Source: Alistipes sp. UBA928
GTDB lineage: Bacteria; Bacteroidota; Bacteroidia; Bacteroidales; Rikenellaceae
Reading direction: 5' to 3'
Assembly: GCA_002293665.1 (NCBI GenBank)
Contig: DBDQ01000042.1
Coordinates: 1-36,318 of the forward strand
Length of the DNA: 36,318 nt
Position 1 is the stretch's first letter. Each line of letters starts with the position of its first letter. Positions 23,134 to 30,838 of this stretch are shown here, one piece after another. The position numbers and the translations under genes were made by a program. A model generated the notes under the pieces. The model did not search any database. It was not told where the DNA came from and saw only the letters and a list, made by a program, of their open reading frames with translations.

Positions 23134-24863
23134 TATGCGTTGCCGTTTGCCTGTTGCGAGTGGTATATTTCGCGGTACACATCGGATGTCTTCATCAGTT
23201 CGGCGGGCGGGCCGAACGCTTCGATTCCACCGTCGTCGAGCACCAACACACGGTCGGCCGATTGCATGGTGTGAACTCTCTGGGTGATTGTAATCACCGT
23301 GGTGCCGCGCAGGAACGTGGCGAGCCCCGAGCGGATCCGGGCTTCGGTCTCGCTGTCTACGGCGCTCGTACTGTCGTCGAGGATCAGCACCCGGGGCCTG
23401 CGCAGCAGTGCGCGTGCAATGCAGAGGCGCTGTTTCTGGCCACCCGAAACGTTCACCCCCCCGCGCCCGAGAACGGTGTCGTATCCCTCGGGAAACGACA
23501 TTATGAAGTCGTGGGCCTGAGCCGCCCGCGCCGCCTGTTCCATCTCTTCGTGGGTTGCATCGGACTTGCCCCAGCGCAGGTTTTCCATGATGGTACCGGT
23601 GAACAGTTCGTTCTTCTGAAGCACCACACCCACCTCGTGACGAAGCACCGCGAGGCTGTAGTCGCGCACATCCACGCCGTCGATCAACACCGCCCCCTCC
23701 GTCGCGTCGTACAGGCGCGGGATGAGCTGCACCATCGAACTTTTGGCCGAACCCGTGGCTCCCACCACCGCAAGCGTTTCTCCGCCCGGAATGCGGAAAT
23801 TTATGTTCTTAAGCACATCTGTCTCGCCACCCTCGTAACGGAACGAAACGTGGCGGAACTCCACCTCGCCGCGCGTGACACTGTGCCGGCCGCGCACACC
23901 CTCGGGAGTGTCGGTGAGCGAAGGCTCGGTGGCGAGCACCTCCGAGATGCGCTCGTGCGACGCCGACGCACGCGCAAAGGTCATAATAACCCGCGTCATC
24001 AGCATCAGCGACATGAGTACCTGCATCAGATAGTTGACAAACGAGATCAGCTCGCCCACCGACAGGTTTCCCGCAATCACTTTGGCGCCGCCGAACCACA
24101 GGATCGCAATGATCGACAGGTTGAGAATAAGCTGCATCGCGGGAAACACCATGATTATTGTGTTCGCCCCGCGGATCACCATGTCGCGCAGGTCTTCGCT
24201 ACTGCGGGTGAACTTGCGCGTCTCGAAATCCTCGCGCACGAACGACTTCACGACCCTTATGTTTATCAGATTCTCGCGTACCACGGCGTTCAGGGCGTCG
24301 ATCCTCCGCTGTATCTTTATAAAGAACGGGAAGCCGCGCCGCATGATAAAGAATACCGAGAGCGCCAACAGGGGTATCGACACGGCAAGTATCAGCGCCA
24401 AAGAGCCATCTATCCGGATCACGAAAAACAGCGACATGACGAGCAGCAGCGGAGCGCGCAGCAACAGTCGTAGCGACATGAGCACCACCTGCTGAATACG
24501 GCTGATGTCGTTGGTAAGGCGCGTGATAAGCGATGCCGGGCCGAACCGGTCTATGTCTGGAAAGGCGAGTGTCTGTATCCTGTCGAACAGCGCGCGGCGC
24601 AGATCGGTGCCGAAGCGGGTCGACGTGCGCGAAGAGATATATACATTGAGCACACTCACCGCAAGCCCCGCAAGCGACAGCCCCACCATCCACGCACCCA
24701 CCGACCACACCACGGAGAGATCGCGCACCATGACTCCCTCGTCGACGATCTTCGACATGAACCAGGGCTGAATGGTCTCGCTCAATACAGTACCCAAAAC
24801 CAACACCGGGCAGAGCAGTATGCTCCACAGATATTTTTTAAGTATTGCGAGGTATGGCTTCAC
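23133..24863 (-). CDS. Heterodimeric ABC exporter subunit with degenerate Walker B
   Basis: This is a 576-residue fused membrane/ATPase subunit. The membrane domain shows the expected coupling sequence (GPASLITRLTNDISRIQQ). The nucleotide-binding domain has Walker A GATGSAKSS, in which Ala replaces the usual third Gly, a canonical-type signature (NVSGGQKQR) and a Walker B ending LILDDSTSAVD, where Asp replaces the catalytic Glu. Together with the partner's DEATS and LSQGQ, this predicts one consensus ATP site (partner Walker A/B with this signature) and one degenerate site, as in TmrAB- or EfrCD-like exporters. It is the first gene of a two-gene operon. A -7 box lies about 37 bp before its start. 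Confidence 0.9.
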   Translation of the reverse strand: MKPYLAILKKYLWSILLCPVLVLGTVLSETIQPWFMSKIVDEGVMVRDLSVVWSVGAWMVGLSLAGLAVSVLNVYISSRTSTRFGTDLRRALFDRIQTLAFPDIDRFGPASLITRLTNDISRIQQVVLMSLRLLLRAPLLLVMSLFFVIRIDGSLALILAVSIPLLALSVFFIMRRGFPFFIKIQRRIDALNAVVRENLINIRVVKSFVREDFETRKFTRSSEDLRDMVIRGANTIIMVFPAMQLILNLSIIAILWFGGAKVIAGNLSVGELISFVNYLMQVLMSLMLMTRVIMTFARASASHERISEVLATEPSLTDTPEGVRGRHSVTRGEVEFRHVSFRYEGGETDVLKNINFRIPGGETLAVVGATGSAKSSMVQLIPRLYDATEGAVLIDGVDVRDYSLAVLRHEVGVVLQKNELFTGTIMENLRWGKSDATHEEMEQAARAAQAHDFIMSFPEGYDTVLGRGGVNVSGGQKQRLCIARALLRRPRVLILDDSTSAVDSETEARIRSGLATFLRGTTVITITQRVHTMQSADRVLVLDDGGIEAFGPPAELMKTSDVYREIYHSQQANGNA

Positions 24864-24899
24864 TAACTTTCCTGACTCTCAAAAACAGATTCGTATTTG

Positions 24900-24907
24900 C
24901 AAAGATA
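24900..24907 (-). promoter_or_regulatory. -7 promoter box for the ABC exporter operon
   Basis: TATCTTTG on the minus strand matches TAnnTTTG exactly. Transcription would start near 24893 and leave a leader of about 30 nt. No good TTTG is found 19-21 nt upstream, so the -33 element is weak or absent. Confidence 0.5.
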
Positions 24908-24971
24908 ATATATTCGCGATAATTGAATATCTATCGGTAGAAATATGATTTGCGTCAAACTCAATATTGCC

Positions 24972-25033
24972 GTCGGCTGAAGCCGACAGATACCAGCGAA
25001 TGTCACATCCTACCCTCCCCGCGCACCGGGGAG
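24972..25033. repeat. Pair of short hairpins in the divergent intergenic gap
   Basis: GTCGGC-TGAA-GCCGAC (24972-24987) and CTCCCCG-CGCAC-CGGGGAG (25015-25033) form two GC-rich hairpins 27 nt apart in otherwise AT-rich intergenic DNA. Neither has a T-run. The decamer CGTCGGCTGA of the first hairpin recurs at 26753-26762 inside the LytTR gene. The arrangement resembles a REP/BIME-type dispersed element; copy number cannot be judged from this window. Confidence 0.45.
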
Positions 25034-25096
25034 CGGAATTATTATCCTCCGTTTTTCCCCGTTCGTCGGGTTTTCGGCGGAGTTCGTCGGAAAGGA

Positions 25097-25128
25097 CTTG
25101 CATATCGCCTCCGAAACCCGTTACTTTG
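25097..25128 (+). promoter_or_regulatory. Promoter of the LiaF-like/LytTR operon
   Basis: CTTG (25097-25100), a 20-nt spacer and TTACTTTG (25121-25128) resemble the Bacteroidetes promoter consensus, with one deviation in each box. The transcript would start near 25135, about 27 nt before the LiaF-like start at 25162. This supports that start over one 65 codons upstream, whose coding region would run through the hairpin repeats. Confidence 0.5.
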
Positions 25129-25161
25129 CGACAGATCGAAATCGAAAAAAAAGCATACTTT

Positions 25162-26175
25162 ATGGAAATCATCGAAAAAAAGAACGACTCCGGACGCATG
25201 GGTCTTTTAGGCGTGGTGTTGCTCGCGGCGGGACTGGCACTGCTGTGCCGGTCGTTGCTGACTCTTCCGCCGGCTCCGGCTTACGGATTCCCGTTGGCGT
25301 TCACGCTTGCTGTGGTGGCGTTCCTGCCCGTCATGGCGGGGGGCTGGTGCCTCAACGCAATCGTGGCGCGCCGCCGCGACCCCTCTTACAGATACGGCAG
25401 CAAAGGACGCGACGGCAGCGGGGGCGGGGTTGTGTTCGCCCTGTTGGTGATAATAGCAGGTGCGATGCTGTTGGGTTTCAACTCGGGGATGCTGGTTCAC
25501 GAGTGGCGTCGGGTATTCTTCTCGTGGCAGATGCTGCTCTTGGTGGGGGCGATGTGCGAGTACGCACGCGCACATTTCACCTGGGCATCGGTACTGTTGG
25601 CCGTAGGCGGATTCTTCATCATACGCCGTTTGGCCCCCCTCTATCCCGACATTGCGGCGAGCGGCGCGGGTGACGACTGGTGGCCAGTGCTGCTTATCGT
25701 GGCTGGAATAGTGATCCTCGGCAGCCTGTTTTTCAAACCATGCCGCGGAGGGTGGTACGAGAATTGCCACCACGGCAATCACATCGGCTCCGACCGCACG
25801 AACAGAGATTGGCCGCACGGCCGCGGGAGCCGCGCATCGGGTGTGATAAACATCGAGGTGGTGTTCGGCGGCAGCGAGCAGGTCTACCTCGACCCCGTGT
25901 TCCTCGGCGGAAAGATCGCCTCGGTTTTCGGTGGAGTGAAACTCGACCTGCGCCGCACATCGCTGCCCGAGGGTGAGACGTGGCTCAAGGTCGAGTCGGC
26001 GTTCGGCGGGGTGGAGATCGACACCCCCGAGGATTGGATCGTCGAGATACACGGAGAGTCGGTTTTCGGCGGTTTCGACGACAAACGCCTCCCGCCCGTC
26101 GACGGCAAATACATCGAAGGACGCAAACTGATAGTCAAAGCAAGCTGCGTCTTCGGCGGCGGCGAAATAAAGTAA
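25162..26175 (+). CDS. LiaF-like membrane protein (cell-envelope stress response type)
   Basis: This 337-residue protein has an N-terminal half with about six hydrophobic segments arranged in pairs (GLLGVVLLAAGLALLCRSLL, VVFALLVIIAGAMLLGF, WPVLLIVAGIVILGSLFF). These are like the LiaI/LiaF transmembrane region (DUF5668 type). The C-terminal about 110 residues repeat a Phe-Gly-Gly motif five times at roughly 20-25 residue spacing (VVFGGSEQV, VFGGVKLDL, AFGGVEIDT, VFGGFDDKR, VFGGGEIK), as expected for the LiaF C-terminal beta-domain. In Firmicutes LiaF restrains an envelope-stress response regulator. Here the next gene encodes a membrane-bound LytTR regulator, so a similar control relationship is plausible but inferred. 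The start at 25162 fits the promoter and a short leader. Confidence 0.8.
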   Translation: MEIIEKKNDSGRMGLLGVVLLAAGLALLCRSLLTLPPAPAYGFPLAFTLAVVAFLPVMAGGWCLNAIVARRRDPSYRYGSKGRDGSGGGVVFALLVIIAGAMLLGFNSGMLVHEWRRVFFSWQMLLLVGAMCEYARAHFTWASVLLAVGGFFIIRRLAPLYPDIAASGAGDDWWPVLLIVAGIVILGSLFFKPCRGGWYENCHHGNHIGSDRTNRDWPHGRGSRASGVINIEVVFGGSEQVYLDPVFLGGKIASVFGGVKLDLRRTSLPEGETWLKVESAFGGVEIDTPEDWIVEIHGESVFGGFDDKRLPPVDGKYIEGRKLIVKASCVFGGGEIK

Positions 26176-26178
26176 GCC

Positions 26179-26207
26179 GGAACGCCCACGGCGGATTTGG
26201 CTACGCA
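26179..26207 (+). repeat. Short repeat copy 1, between LiaF-like and LytTR genes
   Basis: The 29 nt begin GGAACGCCCACGGCGG and continue ATTTGGCTACGCA. Both blocks recur in the same order at 26684-26730 inside the LytTR gene. This copy begins three bases after the LiaF-like stop codon and ends before the preferred LytTR start. Confidence 0.6.
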
Positions 26208-26229
26208 ATGTAAAGAATCAAAGACAGAA

Positions 26230-27195
26230 TTGAACCCGATAATCGAAAACCGTTACGGAATGGTGCGATACGTCGTGCTGTGGCTGCTCGTTGCAGCTCT
26301 CTACGCCCTTGTGTTCGGCACACTCGCAGGATTGCCCCCGTGGGCGATGGCGGTGGACGGCGCGGTTTTCGGAGTGGTGTCGGGAATGGAAGGATTGATA
26401 TTATGGAATGTATTGAAATATGGAACGGCGGGATCGCCCTCGGCAAATATGTTTCGGATCGGCAGGGTCTCACTGACCCTCGCGGCGGGAGTGCTCTTCA
26501 TCGCGGTGGTGGTGGGGGCCGAAACGGCGGTCTTATGGCTGCTGTCGGAGACGGGCCCGGAGACGACGCTCCCTCCTCTGTGGGCTTTCCCGCAGACGAT
26601 CCCGGCACGGAGTATGACGGTTGCGGCGGTCTATGTCTGCTTTGTCCTCTGGTACTCGTCTGCCGCTCCTTCTGACTGGGGTGGGAACGCCCACGGCGGT
26701 GGCAACGGCCACAGCGGATTTGGCTACGCAGAATTTGCGGATTCAGCCTCATCGTCGGCTGAGGGCCGGCGTGGTTCCTCTCCTGCAAAAGAGAGGTTGC
26801 GGGCACAGCCCGACGGAGAGGCCGGCTCCGTCCCCACCCTCTCGCCCGAAACCCTCGAACGCATCACAGTGCGGGGCACGGGGGGCCGCATCGAGGTGAT
26901 CGGCATCGAGAGGATAGTGTGTATCCGTGCCGAGGGCGACTACGTCGCGATAGTCACCTCCACCGGCCGGTGGCTCAAGGAGGGAACTATGAAGTGGTTC
27001 GAGGAGGCTCTGCCGCGCGACCGCTTCGTGCGCGTCCACCGCTCCTGCATCGTGTCGGTGGCCCACATCAGCCGCATCGAGACCTCGGGCCGCGACCACA
27101 TTCTGGTCATGCGCGACGCAGACAAGGAAAGCGGCAGCCCGATCCGCATCAGCGACACCGGCTACCGCCTTCTCAAACGTACTCTCGGGTTATAA
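26230..27195 (+). CDS. Membrane-anchored LytTR-family transcriptional regulator
   Basis: This 321-residue regulator has four predicted membrane helices at the N-terminus (YVVLWLLVAALYALVFGTLA, MAVDGAVFGVVSGMEGLI, VSLTLAAGVLFIAVVVGAE, SMTVAAVYVCFVLWYSS). A low-complexity linker of about 60 residues follows, then a C-terminal LytTR DNA-binding domain (IVCIRAEGDYVAIVTSTGRW, RFVRVHRSCIVSVAHISRIE, ISDTGYRLLKRTLG). It has no receiver domain. I prefer the TTG at 26230, which gives (M)NPIIENRYGMVRY. A TTG at 26197 lies inside a repeat element, and an ATG at 26260 would drop the conserved-looking NPIIENR start. It follows the LiaF-like gene by 54 bp and probably forms a signalling pair with it. Part of the linker is encoded by a repeat sequence also found upstream of the gene. 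It ends 3 bp from the convergent skp gene. Confidence 0.8.
   Translation: MNPIIENRYGMVRYVVLWLLVAALYALVFGTLAGLPPWAMAVDGAVFGVVSGMEGLILWNVLKYGTAGSPSANMFRIGRVSLTLAAGVLFIAVVVGAETAVLWLLSETGPETTLPPLWAFPQTIPARSMTVAAVYVCFVLWYSSAAPSDWGGNAHGGGNGHSGFGYAEFADSASSSAEGRRGSSPAKERLRAQPDGEAGSVPTLSPETLERITVRGTGGRIEVIGIERIVCIRAEGDYVAIVTSTGRWLKEGTMKWFEEALPRDRFVRVHRSCIVSVAHISRIETSGRDHILVMRDADKESGSPIRISDTGYRLLKRTLGL
26684..26730 (+). repeat. Short repeat copy 2, in frame within the LytTR gene
   Basis: GGAACGCCCACGGCGG (26684-26699) and GCGGATTTGGCTACGCA (26714-26730) match copy 1 at 26179-26207. They are separated here by an extra 18-nt unit (26700-26717) that is itself a degenerate repeat of the first block. The sequence encodes Gly/His-rich linker residues (GNAHGGGNGHSGFGYAEF). 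Repeat-like hairpins continue to about 26820 (CCTCTC/GAGAGG and GGGCACAGCCC), so the true element is probably longer than the matched part. Confidence 0.6.
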
Positions 27196-27198
27196 AAC

Positions 27199-27732
27199 CT
27201 ACTGCTGTACCACCGGGGTTGCACCTTCGGGAATGCCGAGTTCGGTGCGCACGGCGGCGGTGATGTCGACGATCTGCTGTTCGTCGAAGTAGATCATCGC
27301 CTCGGTCTGGAACACAGTCGCTATACCCTGGGCCTTGCATATCTTCGCGATCGCAGCGTCGGCCTTATCCTGAAGCGGTTTCATCAGATCGGCCTGGGCT
27401 TTCTGCACTCCCTCCTGGGCCGACTGGAAGTACTCCTGGAGGCGTTGTTCGATCTCTATCGCCTGACGGTTTTTAAGCTGACGGGCGGTTTCGGAGGTCG
27501 TTTCCGGCAGTTTCGATATTTCGTCCATCAATTTGTTGCGTTCTACCTGCATCCCTTCGATCACATCCATGTAGTCGGCCTCCACTTTTTGGAGTTCGGC
27601 CTGCACCGTTGCAACCTCTGGCATCGAGAATATCAGCGCCTGATAGTCGATCCGTCCGATCTTCTGCGCAAAAAGGGCGGTCGATCCCATAGTGAGGATC
27701 GCCACCATTAAAAATTTGATTGATCTCTTCAT
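27199..27732 (-). CDS. OmpH/Skp-family periplasmic chaperone (distal copy)
   Basis: This is a 177-residue protein with a signal peptide (to LFAQ). It starts KIGRIDYQALIFSMPEVATV, a typical OmpH/Skp start, then a long charged coiled-coil region (about residues 45-125), and ends in the small beta-containing tail (ICKAQGIATVFQTEAMIYFD, VDITAAVRTELG). Skp proteins hold unfolded outer-membrane proteins in the periplasm for insertion by BamA. It is the last of the bamA-skp-skp series, 23 bp after its paralogue. It ends with TAG, which shows that amber is a normal stop codon in this genome. Confidence 0.9.
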   Translation of the reverse strand: MKRSIKFLMVAILTMGSTALFAQKIGRIDYQALIFSMPEVATVQAELQKVEADYMDVIEGMQVERNKLMDEISKLPETTSETARQLKNRQAIEIEQRLQEYFQSAQEGVQKAQADLMKPLQDKADAAIAKICKAQGIATVFQTEAMIYFDEQQIVDITAAVRTELGIPEGATPVVQQ

Positions 27733-27755
27733 CTTCGTATTTTTTATTTGTTAGT

Positions 27756-28262
27756 CTATTTCATGATCGCGATTATGGCGTCGGTGTGGTTGACCGACGG
27801 CTTGTAGTATAGCACGGTGGGATTGGAGGCTATGTCGATCACAATGTCGTAGCCGTGTTCGGCGGCGTATGTTTCGATCGCCGCGAAGACCCTGTCCTGG
27901 ATCGGCTTGATCAGCCCCACCCGTTTGTTGAATAGCGAGCCCTGTTCGCCGAAAGTGTCGCTCTGAAACTTTTTGATCTCCTCCTCGCGGGCGACTATGC
28001 GCTGCTCCTCGGCGGAGCGTTCCACGGCGCTCATCGAGATTTTGCGCTGCTGGTAGGCGTTGAACGCCTGTTCGAGTTGGTTGAAAGCGTCGTCCACCTG
28101 TTTCTGGTATCTCTCGGCGTCGGCCTCCACTTCGCTGATAGCCCTGTTGTAGGCGTCGATCGACTTAAACACCTTTTCGCTGTCGACCACCATGTAGTTC
28201 TGGGCGGCGGCGGCGCCAATCCCAAAAACCAAAGCCGCAAAAATCAAAACAATCCTTTTCAT
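27756..28262 (-). CDS. OmpH/Skp-family periplasmic chaperone (proximal copy)
   Basis: This is a 168-residue protein with a signal peptide (MKRIVLIFAALVFGIGAAAA). The mature part starts QNYMVVDSEKVFKSIDAYNR, then comes a long coiled coil (VEADAERYQKQVDDAFNQLE through VAREEEIKKFQS), and a conserved tail (IQDRVFAAIETYAAEHGYDI, VIDIASNPTVLYYKPSVNHT). It resembles the second copy but differs strongly in sequence, so the pair is an old duplication and may serve different clients. It is encoded 24 bp after bamA. The adjacency supports a shared role in outer-membrane protein assembly. Confidence 0.9.
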   Translation of the reverse strand: MKRIVLIFAALVFGIGAAAAQNYMVVDSEKVFKSIDAYNRAISEVEADAERYQKQVDDAFNQLEQAFNAYQQRKISMSAVERSAEEQRIVAREEEIKKFQSDTFGEQGSLFNKRVGLIKPIQDRVFAAIETYAAEHGYDIVIDIASNPTVLYYKPSVNHTDAIIAIMK

Positions 28263-28286
28263 AACATTCCGATTTTATTCGTTGTA

Positions 28287-30827
28287 TTAAAATTCCTGAC
28301 CCATCGTGAAACTGATCTTTCCTCCGGCGCGTTTGTCGCCACCGGCCGGCACATCGAATCCCCATCCCCAGTCGAAACCTATCAGGCCCACCATCGGGAG
28401 CATGATGCGCACCCCGGCGCCGAGCGAGCGTTTCACCTGGAACGGATTGAAAGTTTTCCACGACGCGTAACCGTTGCCCGCTTCTGCAAATACCAGGCCG
28501 TAGATGTTCGTCTGCCCCTGCTGCAGAAACGGGTATCTCATCTCCAGTGTGTATTTGGTGTATACCCTTGCCTTATCCTGCCTGCTGCCTCCACTCTGAA
28601 GTTCGTAGGGCACGAGCGCCATGTCTTCGTAACCTCTCATACCGATAATATCCTCTCCGTACATGGTGTACCCCTGCATGCCGTCGCCCCCCACGCGGAA
28701 AGCCTCGAACGGCGAGAGTTTGTTGCGGTTGTAGTGGCCCAGGTACCCGAATTCGGCCTTGGCCATCAACACCAGTTTCTGGTTGTTGGTGAGGGGTGTG
28801 AACATACGTCCCTTGAACTGCCACTTGTGGTACTCGATCATCTTGTAACGATCGTTATCCGACAGGTTGGGGTCGTTGTAGTTCTTGTTGTCCATCAGCG
28901 ACCAGGGCGGTGTGAGGGTGAGCGAGAGCGAGAAGTCGCTCCCGTAGCTCGGGAATATGGGGTTTGCGATCGACGAGCGACCGAACACGGTCTTCAACGT
29001 TATGACGTTGCTCGTCCCGGTACCCATCAGGAAACCCGTCCATCCTTCGAGCATGTATCGCTGGTACCCCGCCTCGGTGTAGAGCGAGAAGTACTGGTCG
29101 GGCCAGCTCAGACGGAAACCGATCCCGGCTGCGACCCCCAGCGTGCGAAAATATGCCGACGCCTGACCAAACAGATACGAGGCGTTGCTCTCGGCCGAGT
29201 AGTAGCCGCTCAACGTCAGCGCGTGTGGTTTGCGTCCTCCTAGCCACGGCTCGGTAAAGCTCATCGACAGCGCCTTGTAGTAACTCCCGTTCGATTGTCC
29301 ACGCACGGCGAGCTGCTGGTTTTGCCCCTGCGGGTATGGTCTCCAGGCTCCCTTCTTGAAGAAGTCGCCCATCGAGAAGTTGTTCAACTGCACGCCCACC
29401 GATCCTACGAACATGCCGGCGCCCCAACCGCCCGACACGTCGATCTTGTCGGAGGGTTGCTCCTCAAGATTCCACGATATGTCGACCAGCGAGTTGCTCA
29501 CGGGCTGGATGTTCGGCGCCACCTTCGCGGGGTCGAAGTGACCCATGCCCCCGAGGCGGTAGATGGTACTCATGATGAGTTGGCGGCTGTACAGTTCGCC
29601 GGGATAGGTGTCGACCTCGCGCCGGATGACCCCGTCGTTCACCCTCTGGTTGCCGGCTATGTAGACGTTGTTGATGGTGAACTGTTCGCCCTCGAAAATC
29701 TTGATGTCGAGGTCGAGCGAGTCTGTCCCCACGACTATCTCGGAAGGTTCGATCGACGACATCAGGTAGCCCTGGTTCTGGTAGAGCGCCGTGATTGTGG
29801 AGTTGTCCTCTATGTTGGGTTCGCGCCCCACCCCGAGTCGTTTGTGCAGCGTCTTGCGGTCGTAGGTCGCCCCTCTTTCGACCCCCAGCAGTTGGTTGAG
29901 GTAGTCGGTAGAGTAGATCGAGTTGCCCGTCCACGTCACGTCGCGGTAGTAGAACTTGTTGCCCTCCTCCACGGTTATGTCTATCCCCAGTCGGTTGTCG
30001 CTTATCCGGTAGATCGAGTCGCGCACGATCCCAGCGTTGCGGAAACCCTTGGAGTTGTAGTAGTCGATCAGCAGGTCTTTGTCGGCGGCGTAGTCGGCCT
30101 CCTTGAATTTGTTGCTCTGCCAGAATTTCCAGCTCACTACGTGGCTCTTTTTGAAGGTTCGCGCCAACCGTCTGTCGGAGAACTCTCCGTTGCCCGTGAT
30201 GTTGATCGCCCCGATCCTCACCTTAGGGCCTTTGTCGATCACGAAGGCGACGTTCACGAAGTTCCGCATCAGCGTGTCGTTGGTTATGCGCGCCGTGACC
30301 TCGGCGTTGCGGAACCCCTTGTCGGAGAAGTGTTTTGTGATGAAGTATTTGTTCTTGTCGATCACAAAGTCTGAGAGTTCGCTCCCCGCCGCGAGTTTCA
30401 GGTTTTCGGCGAGTTCGGTTGCTTCGCTTTTTCTCACCCCTTCGTATGTCCACCTGCGAACCCTGGGGCGTTCGGTGAGCCACACGTCGAACGACACCCC
30501 GCCGGATCCTTCCTCGGGAGTGGTTACTATCTGCACGTCGGAGAAGTAGCGCATCTTCCACACCTTGCGGATCGCCTCGCTGACGTAGTTTCCAGGCAGG
30601 GTGATGCTGTCGCCGGGAGTGAGCCCCATCACGGTTTTCATCGTCTCGGGGTCGTAGTAGTTGCTGCCGTGCACCCTCACCTCGCGCACCACGTATCGGC
30701 CTGGACGGGTATAGTCCATCATCGGCAGGTCGGCCGCGGGTGCATCCACGGCAACGGAGTCGGGCGTCTGGCCCTTGAGCGACCACACTCCGCAAACAAA
30801 CAGTATCAGGATAATTATGCGTCTCAT
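28287..30827 (-). CDS. bamA: BamA, outer-membrane protein assembly factor
   Basis: This 846-residue Omp85-family protein has a short signal peptide (MRRIIILILFVCGVWSLKG). It is followed by five POTRA repeats over about residues 45-430 (GRYVVREVRVHGSNYYDPET, GPKVRIGAINITGNGEFSDR, EEGNKFYYRDVTWTGNSIYS, FEGEQFTINNVYIAGNQRVN). The C-terminal 16-strand barrel carries the conserved loop region GGDGMQGYTMYGEDIIGMRG and GLIGFDWGWGFD and ends in Phe (FTMGQEF). BamA folds and inserts outer-membrane beta-barrels, including SusC-type transporters. The position after uppS and before two skp genes is a conserved Bacteroidetes arrangement. Length is normal for the phylum. Confidence 0.96.
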   Translation of the reverse strand: MRRIIILILFVCGVWSLKGQTPDSVAVDAPAADLPMMDYTRPGRYVVREVRVHGSNYYDPETMKTVMGLTPGDSITLPGNYVSEAIRKVWKMRYFSDVQIVTTPEEGSGGVSFDVWLTERPRVRRWTYEGVRKSEATELAENLKLAAGSELSDFVIDKNKYFITKHFSDKGFRNAEVTARITNDTLMRNFVNVAFVIDKGPKVRIGAINITGNGEFSDRRLARTFKKSHVVSWKFWQSNKFKEADYAADKDLLIDYYNSKGFRNAGIVRDSIYRISDNRLGIDITVEEGNKFYYRDVTWTGNSIYSTDYLNQLLGVERGATYDRKTLHKRLGVGREPNIEDNSTITALYQNQGYLMSSIEPSEIVVGTDSLDLDIKIFEGEQFTINNVYIAGNQRVNDGVIRREVDTYPGELYSRQLIMSTIYRLGGMGHFDPAKVAPNIQPVSNSLVDISWNLEEQPSDKIDVSGGWGAGMFVGSVGVQLNNFSMGDFFKKGAWRPYPQGQNQQLAVRGQSNGSYYKALSMSFTEPWLGGRKPHALTLSGYYSAESNASYLFGQASAYFRTLGVAAGIGFRLSWPDQYFSLYTEAGYQRYMLEGWTGFLMGTGTSNVITLKTVFGRSSIANPIFPSYGSDFSLSLTLTPPWSLMDNKNYNDPNLSDNDRYKMIEYHKWQFKGRMFTPLTNNQKLVLMAKAEFGYLGHYNRNKLSPFEAFRVGGDGMQGYTMYGEDIIGMRGYEDMALVPYELQSGGSRQDKARVYTKYTLEMRYPFLQQGQTNIYGLVFAEAGNGYASWKTFNPFQVKRSLGAGVRIMLPMVGLIGFDWGWGFDVPAGGDKRAGGKISFTMGQEF

Positions 30828-30838
30828 CGCTCGGATTT

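Noticed and set aside
21334..24863. ABC exporter pair as transporter for the RiPP
   Set aside because: It lies about 17 kb away, beyond the island boundary, in GC-rich chromosomal DNA, and neither subunit has a peptidase C39 domain.
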